Assembly: GCA_963680875.1 (NCBI GenBank)
Contig: OY804579.1
Location: forward strand, 24,723,804 to 24,787,803
DNA from: Bathymodiolus brooksi
Taxonomy: Eukaryota > Mollusca > Bivalvia > Mytilida > Modiolidae
DNA: 64,000 nt
Direction: 5' to 3'
Numbering within the stretch: position 1 is the stretch's first letter; each line of letters begins with the position of its first letter. Position numbers and translations under genes: made by a program. Below are positions 1-10,584 of the stretch, piece by piece. The notes under the pieces are model-generated. The model was not told the origin of the DNA, searched no databases, and was given only the letters and a program-made list of their open reading frames with translations.

Positions 1-3000
1 GAGTTGGTGTCTTTATAATAAAGCTGTTCACCAGGTTATATGTGAGAGAATTGGTATCTTTATAATAAAGCTGTTCACCTGGTTATATGCAAGAGAGTTG
101 GTATCTTTATAATAAAGCTGTTCACCAGGTTATATGTGAGAGATTTGGTATCTTTATAATAAATCTGTTCACCAGGTTATATGTGAGAGAGTTGGTATCT
201 TTATAATAAAGCTGTTCACCAGATTATATGCGAGACAGTTGGTATCTTTATAATAAAGCTGTTCACCAGGTTATATGTGAGAGAGTTGGTATCTTTATAA
301 TAAAGCTGTTCACCAGGTTATATGTGAGAAAGTTGGTATCTTTATAATAAAGCTGTTAACCAGGTTATATGCGAGAGAGTTGGTATCTTTATAATAAAGC
401 TGTTCACCAGGTTATATGTGAGAGAATTGGTATCTTTATAATAAAGATGTTCACCAGGTTATATGTGAGAGTTGGTATCTTTATAATAAAGCTGTTCACC
501 AGGTTATATGTGAGAGAGTTGGTATCTTTATAATAAAGCTGTTCACCAGGTTGTATTTTAGAGAGTTGGTATCTTTATAATAAAGCTGTTCACCAGGTTA
601 TATGTGAGAGTTGGTATCTTTATAATAAAGCTGTTCACCAGGTTATATGTGAGAGAGTTGGTATCTTTATAATAAAGCTGTTCACCAGGTTATATGTGAG
701 AGTTGGTATCTTTATAATAAAGCTGTTCACCAGGTTTTATGTGAGAGAGTTGGTATCTTTATAATAAAGTTGTTCACCAGGCTATATGTTAGAGGGTTGG
801 TATCTTTATAATAAAGCTGTTCACCAGTTTATATGTGAGAGAGTTGGTATCTTTATAATAAAGCTGTTCACCAGGTTATATGTGAGAGAGTTGGTATCTT
901 TATAATAAAGCTGTTCACCAGGTTATATGTGATAGAGTTGGTATCTTTACAATAAAGCTGTTCACCAGGTTATATGCGAGAGAGTTGGTATCTTTAAAAT
1001 AAAGCTGTTAACCAGGTATTATGTGAGAGAGTTGGTATCTTTATAATAAAGCTGTTCACCAGGTTATATGTGATAGAGTTGGTATCTTTATAATAAAGCT
1101 GTTCACCAGGTTATATGTGAGAGAGTTGGTATCTTTATAATAAAGCTGTTCACCAGGTTATATGCGAGAGAGTTGGTATCTTTAAAATAAAGCTGTTAAC
1201 CAGGTATTATGTGAGAGAGTTGGTATCTTTATAATAAAGCTGTTCACCAGGTTATATGTGATAGAGTTGGTATCTTTATAATAAACCTGTTCACCAGGTT
1301 ATATGTGAGAGTTGGTATCTTTATAATAAAGCTGTTCACCAGGTTATATGTGAGAGAGTTGGTATCTTTATAATAAAGCTGTTCACCAGGTTATATGTGA
1401 GAGGGTTGGTATCTTTATAATAAAGCTGTTCACCGGGTTATATGCGAGAGAGTTGGTATCTTTGTAATAAAGCTGTTCACCAGGTTATATGTGAGAGAGT
1501 TGGTATCTTTATAATAAAGCTGTTAACCAGGTATTATGTGAGAGAGTTGGTATCTTTATAATAAAGCTGTTCACCAGGTTATATGTGAGAGAGTTTGTAT
1601 CTTTATAATAAAGCTGTTCACCAGGTTATATGTCAGAGTTGGTATCTTTATAATAAAGCTGTTCACCAGGTTATATGTGAGAGAGTTGGTATCTTTATAA
1701 TAAAGCTGTTCACCAGGTTATATGTGTGAGAGTTTGTATCTTTTCAATGAAGCTGTTCACCAGGTTATATGTGAGAGAGTTTGTATCTTTATAATAAAGC
1801 TGTTCACCAGGTTATATGCGAGACAGTTGGTATCTTTATAATAAAGCTGTTCGCCAGGTTATATGTGAGAGAGTTGGTATCTTTATAATAAAGCTGTTCA
1901 CCAGGTTATATGTGAGAGAGTTGGCATCTTTATAATAAAGCTGTTCATCAGGTTATATGTGAGAGAGTTGGTATCTTTATAATAAAACTGTTCACCAGGT
2001 TGTATTTTAGAGAGTTGGTATCTTTATAATAAAGCTGTTCACCAGGTTATATGTGAGAAAGTTGGTATCTTTATAATAAAGTTGTTTACCAGGTTATATG
2101 TGTGAGAGTTGGTATCTTTATAATATAGCTGTTCACCAGGTTATATGTGAGAGAGTTGGTATCTTTATAATAAAGCTGTTCACCAGGTTGTATTTTAGAG
2201 AGTTGGTATCTTTATAATAAAGCTGTTCACCAGGTTATATGTGAGAGTTGGTATCTTTATAATAAAGCTGTTCACCAGGTTATATGTGAGAGAGTTGGTA
2301 TCTTTATAATAAAGTTGTTCACCAGGCTATATGTTAGAGGGTTGGTATCTTTATAATAAAGCTGTTCACCAGTTTATATGTGAGAGAGTTGGTATCTTTA
2401 TAATAAAGCTGTTCACCAGGTTATATGTGAGAGAGTTGGTATCTTTATAATAAAGCTGTTCACCAGGTTATATGTGATAGAGTTGGTATCTTTACAATAA
2501 AGCTGTTCACCAGGTTATATGCGAGAGAGTTGGTATCTTTAAAATAAAGCTGTTAACCAGGTATTATGTGAGAGAGTTGGTATCTTTATAATAAAGCTGT
2601 TCACCAGGTTATATGTGATAGAGTTGGTATCTTTATAATAAAGCTGTTCACCAGGTTATATGTGAGAGAGTTGGTATCTTTATAATAAAGCTGTTCACCA
2701 GGTTATATGCAAGAGAGTTGGTATCTTTAAAATAAAGCTGTTAACCAGGTATTATGTGAGAGAGTTGGTATCTTTATAATAAAGCTGTTCACCAGGTTAT
2801 ATGTGATAGAGTTGGTATCTTTATAATAAACCTGTTCACCAGGTTATATATGAGAGTTGGTATCTTTATAATAAAGCTGTTCACCAGGTTATATGTGAGA
2901 GAGTTGGTATCTTTATAATAAAGCTGTTCACCAGGTTATATGTGAGAGGGTTGGTATCTTTATAATAAAGCTGTTCACCGGGTTATATGCGAGAGAGTTG

Positions 3001-5203
3001 GTATCTTTGTAATAAAGCTGTTCACCAGGATATATGTGAGAGAGTTGGTATCTTTATAATAAAGCTGTTAACCAGGTATTATGTGAGAGAGTTGGTATCT
3101 TTATAATAAAGCTGTTCACCAGGTTATATGTGAGAGAGTTTGTATCTTTATAATAAAACTGTTCACCAGGTTATATGTCAGAGTTGGTATCTTTATAATA
3201 AAGCTGTTCACCAGGTTATATGTGAGAGAGTTGGTATCTTTATAATAAAGCTGTTCACCAGGTTATATGTGTGAGAGTTTGTATCTTTTCAATGAAGCTG
3301 TTCACCAGGTTATATGTGAGAGAGTTTGTATCTTTATAATAAAGCTGTTCACCAGGTTATATGCGAGACAGTTGGTATCTTTATAATAAAGCTGTTCGCC
3401 AGGTTATATGTGAGAGAGTTGGTATCTTTATAATAAAGCTGTTCACCAGGTTATATGTGAGAGAGTTGGCATCTTTATAATAAAGCTGTTCATCAGGTTA
3501 TATGTGAGAGAGTTGGTATCTTTATAATAAAACTGTTCACCAGGTTGTATTTTAGAGAGTTGGTATCTTTATAATAAAGCTGTTCACCAGGTTATATGTG
3601 AGAAAGTTGGTATCTTTATAATAAAGTTGTTTACCAGGTTATATGTGTGAGAGTTGGTATCTTTATAATATAGCTGTTCACCAGGTTATATGTGAGAGAG
3701 TTGGTATCTTTATAATAAAGCTGTTCACCAGGTTGTATTTTAGAGAGTTGGTATCTTTATAATAAAGCTGTTCACCAGGTTATATGTGAGAGTTGGTATC
3801 TTTATAATAAAGCTGTTCACCAGGTTATATGTGAGAGAGTTGGTATCTTTATAATAAAGCTGTTCACTAGGTTATATGTGAGAGAGTTGGTATCTTTATA
3901 ATAAAGTTGTTCGCCAGGTTATATGTGAGAGAGTTGGTGTCTTTATAATAAAGTTGTTCACCAGGTTATATGTGAGAGAATTGGTATCTTTATAATAAAG
4001 CTGTTCACCAGGTTATATGTGAGAGAGTTGGTATCTTTATAATAAAGCTGTTCACCAGGTTTTATGTGAGAGAGTTGGTATCTTTATAATAAAGTTGTTA
4101 ACCAGGCTATATGTGAGAGAGTTGGTGTCTTTATAATAAAGCTGTTCACCAGGTTATATGTGAGAGAGTTGGTATCTTTATAATAAAGCTGTTAACCAGG
4201 TTATATGTGAGAGAGTTGGTATCTTTATAATAAAGCTGTTCACCAGGTTATATGTGAGAGAGTTGGTATCTTTATAATAAAGCTGTTCACCAGGTTATAT
4301 GTGAGAGAGTTGGTATCTTTATAATAAAGCTGTTCACCAGGTTATATGTTAGAGAGTTGGTATCTTTATAATAAAGCTGTTCACCAGGTTATATGCGAGA
4401 GAGTTGGTATCTTTAAAATAAAGCTGTTAACCAGGTATTATGTGAGAGAGTTGGTATCTTTATAATAAAGCTGTTCACCAGGTTATATGCGAGAGAGTTG
4501 GTATCTTTATAATAAAGCTGTTCACCAGGTTATATGTGAGAGTTGGTATCTTTATAATAAAGCTGTTCACCAGGTTATATGTGAGAGAGTTGGTATCTTT
4601 ATAATAAAGCTGCTCACCAGGTTATATGTGAGAGGGTTGGTATCTTTATAATAAAGCTGTTCACCAGGTTATATGTGAGAGAGTTGGTATCTTTATAATA
4701 AAGCTGTTCACCAGGTTATTTGTGAGAGAGTTAGTATCTTTATAATAAAGCTGTTCACCAGGTTATATGTGAGAGAGTTGGTATCTTTATAATAAAGCTG
4801 TTCACCAGGTTATATGTGAGAGAGTTGGTATCTTTATAATAAAGCTGTTAACCAGGTTATATGTGAGAGAGTTAGTATCTTTAAAATAAAGCTGTTCACC
4901 AGGTTATATCTGAGAGAGTTGGTATCTTTATAATAAAGCTGTTAACCAGGTTATATGTGAGAGTTGGTATCTTTATAATAAAGCTGTTCACCAGGTTATA
5001 TGCGAGAGAGTTAGTATCTTTATATTAAAGCTGTTCACCAGATTATATGTCAGAGAGTTGGTATTTTTATAATAAAGCAAGCTGTTTACCAGGTTATATG
5101 TGAGAGAGTTGGTATCTTTATAATAAAGCTGTTCACCAGGTTATATACGAGGGAGTTGGTATCTTTATAATAAAGCTGTTAACCAGGCTATATTGGAGAG
5201 AGT
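1..5203. repeat. 47-bp minisatellite array (about 111 copies), open at the left edge
   Basis: Head-to-tail copies of a 47-bp unit whose core is GTTGGTATCTTTATAATAAA followed by GCTGTTCACCAGGTTATATG and a GAGA tail. A recurrent 45-bp variant lacks one GA. The unit holds a short hairpin (CTTTA-TAA-TAAAG) and an AATAAA hexamer on the plus strand. Point variants such as AACCAGG, GGCTATATG, GTATTTTAG and TTTAAAATAAAG mark individual copies and recur in blocks. The array begins before the window and degrades into unique sequence near 5203. The unit length is not a multiple of three and no long frame is open. No gene is seen. Confidence 0.97.
720..3860. repeat. 1,545-bp higher-order duplication inside the 47-bp array
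   Basis: The same ordered series of marked unit variants occurs twice, offset by exactly 1,545 bp. The GGCTATATGTTAGAGGG unit is at 781 and 2326, the TGTCAGAG unit at about 1621 and 3166, and the GTTGTTTACC unit at 2081 and 3626. The offset equals 33 units, three of them the 45-bp form. The copies diverge after about 3860, where the next unit reads CTGTTCACTAGG instead. Outer boundaries are approximate because flanking units are near-identical. Confidence 0.9.
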
Positions 5204-5330
5204 TGGTGTTTTACTCATATATAGAAAACCATTGCATGGCTATTTCACTAAGAGCGAGGTTGGGACTCATAGGTCTAAGCTAAACTCCATTACCTGTTAT
5301 TGAAGTGCCTTACGAATCCAGGAGCAAGAG
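5204..5330. other. Unique spacer between two minisatellites
   Basis: About 127 bp of non-repetitive sequence between the 47-bp and 22-bp arrays. No open frame, RNA gene or recognisable element is seen. Confidence 0.6.
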
Positions 5331-5920
5331 AGGTTATGTATTTGTGTGTTAGAGGTTATGTATTTGTGTGTTAGAGGTTATGTATTTGTGTGTTAGAGGT
5401 TATGTATTTGTGTGTTAGAGGTTATGTATTTGTGTGTTAGAGGTTATGTATTTGTGTGTTAGAGGTTATGTATTTGTGTGTTAGAGGTTATGTATTTGTG
5501 TGTTAGAGGTTATGTATTTGTGTGTTAGAGGTCATGTATTTGTGTGTTAGAGGTCATGTATTTGTGTGTTAGAGGTTATGTATTTGTGTGTTAGAGGTTA
5601 TGTATTTGTGTGTTAGAGGTTATGTATTTGTGTGTTAGAGGTTATGTATTTGTGTGTTAGAGGTTATGTATTTGTGTGTTAGAGGTTATGTATTTGTGTG
5701 TTAGAGGTTATGTATTTGTGTGTTAGAGGTTATGTATTTGTGTGTTAGAGGTCATGTATTTGTGTGTTAGAGGTTATGTATTTGTGTGTTAGAGGTTATG
5801 TATTTGTGTGTTAGAGGTTATGTATTTGTGTGTTAGAGGTTATGTATTTGTGTGTTAGAGGTTATGTATTTGTGTGTTAGAGGTTATGTATTTGTGTGTT
5901 AGAGGTTATGTATTTGTGTT
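5331..5920. repeat. 22-bp minisatellite array (about 27 copies)
   Basis: Nearly identical 22-bp units with the core AGGTTATGTATTTGTGTG. The only repeated variant is AGGTCATG in place of AGGTTATG, seen in about three copies. The right end runs into TTTTGCCTCTTTCTATGATTT. Two copies of the same unit, followed by a closely similar flank, occur at 32155-32230. This suggests that the array grew beside or within a dispersed repeat. Confidence 0.96.
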
Positions 5921-6992
5921 CTAGGGAAAACATTTTGCCTCTTTCTATGATTTTTCTATTGCATTTTGAAAAATTCATACAGTGAGGTATTTTTTTTTCC
6001 AATTTATTTTTTATTAATTTCAAAACAAAATTTAAAAAAAACTGGAGTCACATTAAGGATGCACGATCAGAAGAAACAATTAAAGCTGGTTATGTCTGTA
6101 TTATAATATATTATTCATATTTCTGGTGTTGTTTTTTCTTCTCTTTTAAGGCTCTATTTACCTTCTGGCGTACTGTCTGGGTTGTATCGATTCTGTTATG
6201 TTGCTCTTTATGTTGAAACAGAAAACAATCAACAAAATAGGAAATGCCTTTCTGAACATGAATTACTGAATCAGACAAGATGAATGTCTTATCAATTTGT
6301 ATCTTAATTGTTCAAACCATTTAATGCCTCCAATAAAACGTTTTACAAAGTGCGTTACAGTTTGACGTAATTCTTTATTAAATTTTAAGTTTTCCTGTTC
6401 AAAATATTAAATAACGAAGTTTCGGTTGATGCTATTACATTAGTATTACCTACCAGTACTACTTCACCCATAGCCCATATCTGCTTCTAACATCAGACTG
6501 TACTAATATGATAAAGACTCTTGATTAACAATGCAATAATGTACAATTATTTTATAGAGCTAACTAATATACCACTGAATTGATTTTCTGATGATCTTAT
6601 AAAGTTGTGAAACATTCTAGATAAGCTGTGTAACAAAGCAATCTGTTGACTTATCAGGGGATAAGTAATGATAGAGATTGCACCCATGGAAACAACAATG
6701 TTAGAAACTATTATCCCCAGAACCAGAGATTTAATACTGCTATTTTTTCATTATTTAGTATATATAGTGGATTTGACCGAGAGGGCTAAACCGTACACGA
6801 ATACATGCTGCAGTGTACTACCGGTGTAAATCTAACCCTGGCACTGCTAGGTTAAATGTTCAGATGTTTATTAAGAACAGGTTTATCATAATATAATTAT
6901 AATAATTATAGCCATATGTAAACATTAAGATTATAGCCATATGTAAACATTAAGATATTACTTTGACCGAGGTCAATATACACCCTTCAATG
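5921..6992. other. AT-rich non-coding stretch with a short tandem duplication
   Basis: No convincing coding frame or RNA gene. The left end (5930-5990) resembles the dispersed sequence at 32210 and 27655. A 25-bp direct duplication (TTATAGCCATATGTAAAC...) lies at 6906-6930 and 6931-6955. The rest is AT-rich sequence in which I recognise nothing. Confidence 0.5.
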
Positions 6993-7133
6993 TACGATAA
7001 TATAGGGTTATTGCATGAATATTGGTGAATATTGTCCCGAGCAGTATATCATATTGCGCGAGCGTGCGAGCTCAATATGATACACTGCGTGGGACAATAT
7101 TCAAGAATATTCATGCTTAACCCTTTTATTGTA
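6993..7133. repeat. Imperfect palindrome (hairpin), arms about 68 bp
   Basis: The left arm (6993-7062) and the reverse complement of the right arm (about 7066-7133) agree along most of their length. Shared blocks include GCATGAATATT, GAATATTGTCCC, GCAGT and TATCATATTG. The centre is near 7063-7065 and is CpG-rich (GCGCGAGCGTGCGAGC) in otherwise AT-rich DNA. Such a structure is typical of a fold-back or MITE-type element; no target duplication was identified. Confidence 0.8.
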
Positions 7134-7468
7134 TAGTAATAAATATTTCTTCTTCAGAGGTGTTATTAATACTGTCAAGATATGATTTTTCCATATATTT
7201 TTACTATATTGCACTAGGAAGAATACTTTAATATTTGCACTAGTGCAATATGAATTTTGTTTTATTTCATTCGGAACGCACCGGTATTTTTTCCGGATCT
7301 TATAAAGACGATCGAGACCAACAGTAAAATATGAGAAATGACATTCGGAACGCACCTGTATTTTTTCCGGATCTTATAAAGACGATCGAGACCAACAGTA
7401 AAATACAAGAATATATTGCACGATTTGCTATAAAGGCTTAAATAGAGAAATATTTATTACTATATAAT
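7128..7468. mobile_element. Possible MITE bounded by 24-bp inverted repeats
   Basis: The sequence at 7128-7151 (ATTGTATAGTAATAAATATT plus TCTT) is matched in inverted orientation at 7445-7468 with about two mismatches. The interior carries a 74-bp direct repeat. The element abuts and slightly overlaps the palindrome on its left, so the two may form one composite element. No transposase frame is present and the boundaries are uncertain. Confidence 0.45.
7268..7404. repeat. 74-bp direct repeat, 1.9 copies
   Basis: A block beginning CATTCGGAACGCACC and containing TTTTTTCCGGATCTTATAAA starts at 7268 and again at 7342, with one visible difference (CACCGG versus CACCTG). An 84-codon minus-strand frame crosses it but simply follows the duplication and is not taken as a gene. 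Confidence 0.85.
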
Positions 7469-7469
7469 A

Positions 7470-8259
7470 AATCTTTGCATCGACCGATTCAAAAGGCTAC
7501 AATTGTATAACTATCATTTATCTCGTACGGGTATAAAGAAACAAATATATAAAGTGTTGGCGGTAATTGGCCACAGGTTTGATTATTAATATTTATTAAA
7601 TATCAGATCAATATAAATAAATGTATAGATAGATAGATAGATACGATAACAAGATATGCGGTTACCGACAAATTATGGCAACCTTTTGATAGATGGTAGA
7701 TAGATAGATATTCAACGGGTATACAATGCACCGTGGGATACACAGGTGCTTGTAAATTAAAGTCTGATCACACCGTGGGATACACAGGTGCAAATGTTCA
7801 AATGGTATGTTTCAAGCAGAAGAGTATACAAAGATAAACATAAAAAGCAGCGAATTCCGCCAAATTGACCGTGCAGGCAAACTCTTGGTTGTACTGTCAA
7901 CCGCCATGAAATGGGGTATTCGCTTGTAACCTGTGAACCAACACCAAATTAATCATAAAAGCGACAACATATATTCATCACAAATTGACTATGTGGTTAT
8001 ATGGTTTTTACTTAGACCATTTAGATAGATGATAGATAGATAGATATGTGGTTTTTATTTAAACCACTTAGATTATAGATACTGAGATATTCGATCAATG
8101 TTATCAAGATGTATACGTACTTCGAAAACAACTTCAACGCATTAAATAAAACATAATTAAGTTATAAAACATAATTAAGGTAAGATAATCAATAACATCT
8201 AATTGTTTAATCCTTTAAACAAAGATGTGCACCATTTAAAAGATCAAATTCAATAATGC
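7470..8259. other. AT-rich spacer with TAGA microsatellites and a 21-bp direct repeat
   Basis: Short TAGA/GATA runs occur at 7625-7642, 7687-7710 and 8020-8047. A 21-bp direct repeat (ACACCGTGGGATACACAGG...) lies at about 7728 and 7770. A smaller duplication (ATAAAACATAATTAAG) is at 8147-8178. No coding region is supported. Confidence 0.55.
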
Positions 8260-9491
8260 TTAAATGTTTTCATTATGAGTTGGGAAGGTTAATCCACTCA
8301 AGTTTGATGACATAAAATACTCAATTTCACCTTGCAGAATATTCAAAAATATGTCATTTCCAACTGGTGTAAGATGAACTCCATCTGATTTTAGAAATGT
8401 ATAGGTTTTGTAATAAAGGATGCAATAGAATTATTAATTCTGTAACGACATTCATTCATAGCAGTTTGGTTTTCGGAATATCTCCACTTCAGAGAGGATT
8501 TGTGACCAAATTATTGTTGTATTTGGTAGTTCAATCAAAATTAAACCCAAGTTATTACCTGCAACATGTAATATAATGAATTGTGGGGGGTCTTCATATT
8601 TCTTCATTAATCTGATTTGACCCTTGATTTGGCTCACAACCATCCCTCGTTTCCCCTGCCACCATATAGATACATTTAAACGACCCAATCCTAGTTATTG
8701 TTCATATATATCAACCACAATTCATAATCGACCAAAGACCAAGAGTTTGAAGGATCCTGCGCTTTACGCAGCCGGAACTGTTCATCGTACATTTTCCAGC
8801 CGAGATTTGCGCATCGTGATGCCCCTAATCGGACTATACTCATATATTTTAAAAGGTCCTGAAATTTTTCTGGATGTGCTGAACAATAAATACTTGTAAA
8901 TATTATAAACGCTGTTGTCCATGTGTCGATTAAAAATATGTTTTTGTAATTTTGGTCTGGTTGTAAAATTAGTTCCCGTTGCTGGAAAATCAATTTTTGC
9001 TTGCTATCATGATGCTGATTATTTATCAACAGTGAAGCCAAATCCACATATTCCCCCTTTTTAATTTTTTGCTTTATATTTTGGGTCACATTTACAGTAA
9101 TATCAGATGGTATTCCAACAATTTGGTGTGGTGTGTGTATTTGATCTAAACTAGACCCGATTTGTATGGGAAAATAAGTATTATTACCTGTATTGGATCC
9201 CAATGTAGTTGTATTGAGTGGAACCTGATCAGTACTGTGGACTGTAGTTTGAGGTAACATGATTGGTGCAGGTTGTGGTAAACTTGTGATATTTGCAGAA
9301 ACTCCCGTAGACCCAATTGAACTTGACGCAGACACAGGTACACTGTTATAAGGCGAATAACTTGACACAGACACTGGTACGTGGATATAAAGCAAAGGAT
9401 AACATACCAAATTCGCACTATTAACTGTAGTCGCTACTGCAGAAGATGTAGGTTTTTTCCTTGATGCAGCTACCACTGTACTATATGGCAA
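8260..9491 (-). pseudogene. Broken retroelement gene: gag-like region plus SGNH-hydrolase remnant
   Basis: Three consecutive minus-strand pieces in different frames. (1) 9491-8691, 266 codons: a Ser/Thr/Pro-rich first 110 residues, then a helical region with KKGEYVDLASLL, DTWTTAFIIF, YCSAHPEKFQDLL, and an end with SWSLVDYELWLIYM. (2) 8688-8452, 78 codons: IWWQGKRGM, FIILHVAGNNLG and TTIIWSQIL, matching the middle blocks of SGNH/GDSL-type hydrolases (a GxND-like block, here GNNL). (3) About 8400-8260, another frame: SDGVHLTPVGNDIFLN, the C-terminal Asp-x-x-His block of that fold. From family knowledge, gag-like proteins of this style with an SGNH domain occur in tyrosine-recombinase (DIRS/Ngaro-like) retroelements of invertebrates and fish. 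No reverse transcriptase, recombinase or zinc knuckle is seen. At least two frameshifts and probable deletions mark it as a dead fragment. The family assignment is inferred. Confidence 0.65.
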
Positions 9492-9724
9492 CGAGGAAGC
9501 TTTCGATTAATCGCTGATCAACATCCTTCTTGTTTGCATGTTAAGGAATCACTACGTCACTCTAAACTGTTAACCTAAAACCCTGAATACAATCCCGTAG
9601 AATCCCGACGCGATAAATGAATTTAAGCATATAGCCTAAATTCTGATACTATCTCAATATAAAAAGATAAAATTTTGAGAGAATATAGTCAAATTTCTCT
9701 TTAAAATCAGTTGCTGTTTGGTAC

Positions 9725-9931
9725 TTAATTATCTGCGAACAGTTTAGCTGTTGCTGTCGTGTCAATGTTTTCGGTATCAAGATAAGAAGAATATTGCAAC
9801 CGTTCGTCTACCATATTCATTTTGATCACTGACAAAAGTTTCGAGGAAGACGGAGAACAATTTCCCAATTCAGTTACACGGTTCATGTTGCGGCTTTTAC
9901 ACATATTAGTAAGACAGAGCAACCCTAACAA
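9725..9931 (-). CDS. Short unidentified open frame upstream of the retroelement remnant
   Basis: A 68-codon frame on the minus strand, MLGLLCLTNMCKSRNM at the start and ENIDTTATAKLFADN at the end, with a mixed hydrophilic composition unlike random AT-rich translation. It lies about 230 bp upstream of the gag-like pseudogene on the same strand, so it may be a displaced 5' part of that element or an exon of a host gene. No domain is recognised, and it may not be coding at all. Confidence 0.2.
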   Translation of the reverse strand: MLGLLCLTNMCKSRNMNRVTELGNCSPSSSKLLSVIKMNMVDERLQYSSYLDTENIDTTATAKLFADN

Positions 9932-10004
9932 TATTTTATAAGTTAATTAGCATAAATGATAAATGCATTTTCTTTAAATAAATTGTTAAATAAAATGATT
10001 TCTT

Positions 10005-10170
10005 GTCAACACCTTAGTCGTTTTTTTCGGTTTATTCCATTTGATTTACTTGCTCCCAAAGAATTTCGATTTATTTGGTATTCCAATTTTTTGACTTTGA
10101 GTGTACCTGATGAAAGTTATTCCAGAAACGTGTCGTGTGCACTAAATATGAAGTCTACGTCTTTATTTTT
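10005..10170 (+). mobile_element. Dispersed element copy A (carries the single-copy ancestor of the 25-bp unit)
   Basis: This segment aligns in order with the inverted pair at 28244-28730. It has CCATTTGATTTACTTGCTCCC, TTTGGTATTCCAATTTTTTG, then GAGTGTACCTGATGAAAG, TTATTCCAGAAACGTGTCG and CTACGTCTTTAT. GAGTGTACCTGATGAAAGTT is one copy of the unit forming the giant array at 34591-61065. The 88-codon frame crossing it is judged spurious. Confidence 0.75.
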
Positions 10171-10584
10171 TTTTATTAATAATGCGTGCCATAACTTATT
10201 ATACATCATACTGAATGGGTAGTAATCTCTGTTGACACTTTAAGAAAATAAGGACATAACTAATTCAATCATGTCGCCTTTATCGGTCGATTGTTTAAAG
10301 AACATGTCATATTGACTAGAAAGAAAACTTGAAATCACACATCAGCAGTACTTCTTAAATTTACAATTTGCTGAATGCTTTTATATAACTTGATTGGAGG
10401 GGGAAATATCATATACAAGCTTCTGTATGTGTATTGTTTCAAATGTTGGATGTTTTCGCTTTAACAAAGAGTTTTAATAATATTTATGTAAATGCTAAAA
10501 TGAAAAACAAAACATACCACGATGACTAATACAAAACAGAATACATTGAGTGTTCATTCGCAAATTGATGAAAAGATTATTATC
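10171..10584. other. Spacer, nothing recognised
   Basis: AT-rich sequence between dispersed element copy A and the 39-bp array. No gene, RNA or repeat is supported. Confidence 0.5.

Noticed and set aside
1..5203. Telomeric or centromeric satellite
   Set aside because: The unit does not resemble TTAGGG, and nothing in the window shows a chromosome end; a subtelomeric position cannot be judged from sequence alone.
8624..8899. 91-codon plus-strand frame
   Set aside because: Antisense shadow of the gag-like/SGNH pseudogene.
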